From: Gammaproteobacteria bacterium
GTDB lineage: Bacteria; Pseudomonadota; Gammaproteobacteria; Arenicellales; Arenicellaceae
DNA: 6,501 nt
Direction of reading: 5' to 3'
Assembly (NCBI GenBank): GCA_030426005.1
Contig: JAUHZM010000177.1
Span: 1 to 6,501 of the forward strand
This document shows positions 6,398-6,501 of the stretch, piece after piece; within the stretch, counting starts at the first letter, position 1; each line of letters opens with the position of its first letter. The translations under genes and the position numbers were made by a program. A model generated the notes under the pieces. The model saw only the letters and a list, made by a program, of their open reading frames with translations, was not told the DNA's origin and searched no databases.

Positions 6398-6501
6398 ATG
6401 TCTGGTACTTTGTCGCGTCGAGCATTGGCTTTGCTCCTACTTGTTCCTTTCACAGCGCTGAGTCTGTACGCACTCATGCAGGCTGGTTACGCGGGGATTT
6501 G
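6398..6501 (+). CDS. Membrane-anchored or small membrane protein, N-terminal fragment cut by window edge
   Basis: Only the first 34 codons are visible. The protein starts MSGTLSRRALALLLLVPF and continues with a hydrophobic run (about residues 9-27) preceded by two Arg, then Gln-Ala-Gly-Tyr. This is typical of a transmembrane segment with a cytoplasmic N-terminus. A signal peptide is possible, but no clear cleavage site is visible, and the SRR sequence is only weakly Tat-like. A strong ribosome site and an in-frame stop just upstream support the start. It is divergent from the XRE regulator and is the most likely direct target besides the regulator itself. I do not recognise the family from this fragment. 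Confidence 0.7.
   Translation, partial: MSGTLSRRALALLLLVPFTALSLYALMQAGYAGI

Overview
The window looks like chromosomal DNA of a proteobacterium, most likely a gammaproteobacterium. The genes are tightly packed, base composition is moderate (roughly half G+C), and every protein resembles proteobacterial families. The placement rests on impressions of protein similarity, not on a marker gene. No mobile element, CRISPR array, tRNA or rRNA was seen.

Left and centre (1-5460, + strand) hold a compact five-gene run that reads as one operon for a beta-oxidation-type pathway. Its genes are a two-subunit acyl-CoA dehydrogenase (large subunit cut by the left edge, small subunit complete), a 3-hydroxyacyl-CoA dehydrogenase, a thiolase and a glutathione S-transferase-like protein. 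Junctions are 9 bp, an ATGA overlap, 42 bp and 2 bp, with no terminator between genes. The two dehydrogenase subunits carry complementary halves of the acyl-CoA dehydrogenase motif set, so they probably work only together. The chemistry runs acyl-CoA to enoyl-CoA (dehydrogenase pair), then 3-hydroxyacyl-CoA to 3-ketoacyl-CoA (dehydrogenase), then thiolytic cleavage (thiolase). The hydratase step and a CoA ligase are not in the window and may lie upstream. The substrate cannot be read from the sequence. The gene set resembles the pimeloyl-CoA (dicarboxylate) type of cluster and also fits other unusual acyl-CoAs.

Right (5457-6257, - strand) is an XRE-type regulator with an MmyB/MltR-like ligand-binding domain. 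It converges on the operon so closely that the two stop codons share the four bases TTAA. A 140-bp divergent region (6258-6397) contains two short inverted repeats and a direct repeat. It separates the regulator from a + strand gene at 6398 that starts with a membrane segment and runs off the right edge.

The most unusual points are the complementary motif split in the dehydrogenase pair, an altered active-site segment in the 3-hydroxyacyl-CoA dehydrogenase (Asp in place of the usual Glu, one residue closer to the His), a GST-like protein of unknown role embedded in the operon, and the candidate operators in the divergent region. I see no clearly new multi-gene system.
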